Assembly: GCA_007692485.1 (NCBI GenBank)
Contig: REBY01000078.1
Span: forward strand, 1 to 34,626
DNA from: Pseudomonadaceae bacterium
GTDB taxonomy: Bacteria > Pseudomonadota > Gammaproteobacteria > Pseudomonadales > Pseudomonadaceae
Length of the DNA: 34,626 nt
Reading direction: 5' to 3'
Position numbers and translations under genes: made by a program. The notes beneath the pieces are model-generated. The model had not been told where the DNA came from. It ran no database searches and saw only the letters and a list, made by a program, of their open reading frames with translations. This document shows positions 33,521 through 34,626 of this stretch, in pieces. Numbering within the stretch: the stretch's first letter is position 1; every line of letters starts with the position of its first letter.

Positions 33521-34626
33521 ATGACGAGCGAACTGATGGTGGTACTCGGCCTGCTGGCTACCAGCATGGTCCTGTTCATCATCGGCAAGCCGCGCATGGA
33601 CGTGGTTGCCCTGCTGGTCATAGTCGCGCTTCCCCTTACCGGCATTCTTAGCGTCGACGAGGCTCTCGCCGGTTTCAGCGATCCCGCGGTCATCCTGATC
33701 GCAGCGCTCTTCGTCATCGGCGACGGGCTGGTGCGCACCGGCGTGGCCTACAAGCTGGGGGACTGGCTGGTACACCATGCCGGTAACAGTGAAACCCGCC
33801 TGATTGTCCTGCTGATGGTGTCGGTCGCAGGGCTCGGCTCGGTCATGAGTTCCACCGGAGTGGTCGCCATTTTCATTCCCATCACCTTGAGCGTGGCAGT
33901 ACGCATGGGCACCCCGCCTTCGCGCCTGATGATGCCCCTGAGTTTCGCCGGTCTGATCAGTGGCATGCTCAGTCTGGTTGCCACGCCACCCAACATGGTT
34001 GTGCATAGCGAGCTGATGCGTAACGGGCTGGAGGGTTTTACCTTCTTCAGCTTTACCCCCATCGGACTGGTCGTGCTGCTGACGGGGGTGATTTACATGC
34101 TCTTTGCCCGGCGCTGGCTGGCCAAGCCTGGCTCCGGCCAGGGAACTCAAACTCCGCGCCTGACACTGGCCGATCTGGCCAACCTCTACCGATTATCCGA
34201 ACGTGAGCGCCGTCTCAAAATTCGAGCCGATTCGCCCCTTGCCAACCGGCCACTGAACGAACTCGAGCTGCGCACCGAATACGGCATCAATGTGATAGCC
34301 GTCGAGCGCCAGCGCAAGTTTCGCAACCTGCTGCAGATCGCCACGGGCAATACCCTGCTGGAACCCGGGGATATTCTGCTGGTGGATCTTGCCAGTCCGG
34401 CGATCGCACTGCTGGGTGCCTACCAGGAAAGCGGTGTCGACCCGGTTCAGCTGGAGTCTTCCTACTACAGTGCTCACTCCCACCAGCTCGGTTTGGCTGA
34501 AGTGGCTCTGCCTCCGGATTCGCAACTGCCCGGACGGACCATTCAGGAACTGGGATTTCGCAGCCAGCACAAACTCAACGTAGTGGGTCTGCGCCGACAC
34601 GGCGAAGCACTGGCGGGTCTGCTGGT
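33521..34626 (+). CDS. SLC13-type permease with RCK-C domains (3' end outside window)
   Basis: The frame is open from an ATG at 33521 to the end of the window, giving 368 residues. The first half has many membrane segments (MVVLGLLATSMVLFIIG, then LIVLLMVSVAGLGSVMSSTG) with the Na+/dicarboxylate (SLC13/CitMHS) signature SSTGVVAIFIP and ATPPNMVV. The second half (from about residue 220) is a soluble RCK-C-type domain (LNELELRTEYGINVIAVER, then LEPGDILLV), followed by the start of another. Such proteins are anion or dicarboxylate transporters with regulatory cytoplasmic domains; the substrate is unknown. Confidence 0.85.
   Translation, partial: MTSELMVVLGLLATSMVLFIIGKPRMDVVALLVIVALPLTGILSVDEALAGFSDPAVILIAALFVIGDGLVRTGVAYKLGDWLVHHAGNSETRLIVLLMVSVAGLGSVMSSTGVVAIFIPITLSVAVRMGTPPSRLMMPLSFAGLISGMLSLVATPPNMVVHSELMRNGLEGFTFFSFTPIGLVVLLTGVIYMLFARRWLAKPGSGQGTQTPRLTLADLANLYRLSERERRLKIRADSPLANRPLNELELRTEYGINVIAVERQRKFRNLLQIATGNTLLEPGDILLVDLASPAIALLGAYQESGVDPVQLESSYYSAHSHQLGLAEVALPPDSQLPGRTIQELGFRSQHKLNVVGLRRHGEALAGLL

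Overview
The window looks like a chromosomal segment of a gammaproteobacterium of the Pseudomonas lineage, possibly one of its moderate-GC marine or Halopseudomonas-like branches. The reasons are: moderately high GC with C/G-rich third positions; the order lptG-lptF / pepA-holC-(small conserved gene)-valS, which is the Pseudomonas order; a Pseudomonas-type large NrdA with extra N-terminal ATP-cone sequence; and a short LOV protein very close to the Pseudomonas putida PpSB1-LOV type. There is no phage, insertion sequence, CRISPR array, rRNA or tRNA that I can see. Genus assignment is inference.

Layout: 0-5.5 kb holds the 3' end of an acyl-CoA dehydrogenase gene, a DUF1275 membrane protein on the minus strand, a large MscK-type mechanosensitive channel and the EF-P paralogue YeiP. 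5.6-10.7 kb holds a GFSQG serine esterase, a DEAD-box RNA helicase (RhlB-like), a PIN-PhoH ATPase and YaaA. 10.7-13.2 kb is a two-gene minus-strand cassette (an alpha/beta hydrolase resembling animal MEST/PEG1, translationally coupled to a class II aldolase-like protein) that is divergent from a Crp/Fnr-type regulator, followed by a MioC-like flavodoxin. 13.8-17.7 kb looks like a blue-light response locus: short LOV photoreceptor, LitR/CarH-like MerR regulator without B12-binding residues, DUF393 protein, small DUF6482-like protein, and folE-folM for reduced pterins. A near-match to the P. putida light operator lies upstream of folE. 17.8-19.8 kb has a tight run of small genes (DUF1244, HopJ-like, RDD) and an SH3/coiled-coil envelope protein. 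19.9-25.6 kb has ppnN and the class Ia ribonucleotide reductase nrdA-nrdB, whose leader carries two NrdR boxes, a promoter and a cobalamin riboswitch. 25.7-33.5 kb has lptG-lptF, then pepA, holC, a small conserved gene and valS. The last gene, an SLC13-type permease with RCK-C domains, runs off the end.

The non-coding part is informative. Two intergenic elements (4712-4820 and 9684-9796) share a conserved core and an internal hairpin but have unrelated long palindromic arms, so the structure is kept while the arm sequence is not. Two inverted copies of a CCCTCTCCC-type repeat sit between nrdA and nrdB, and two AAGC-rich inverted repeats lie just before the esterase and holC genes. Nucleotide metabolism is a recurring theme (PpnN nucleotide turnover, NrdAB deoxynucleotides, FolE using GTP).
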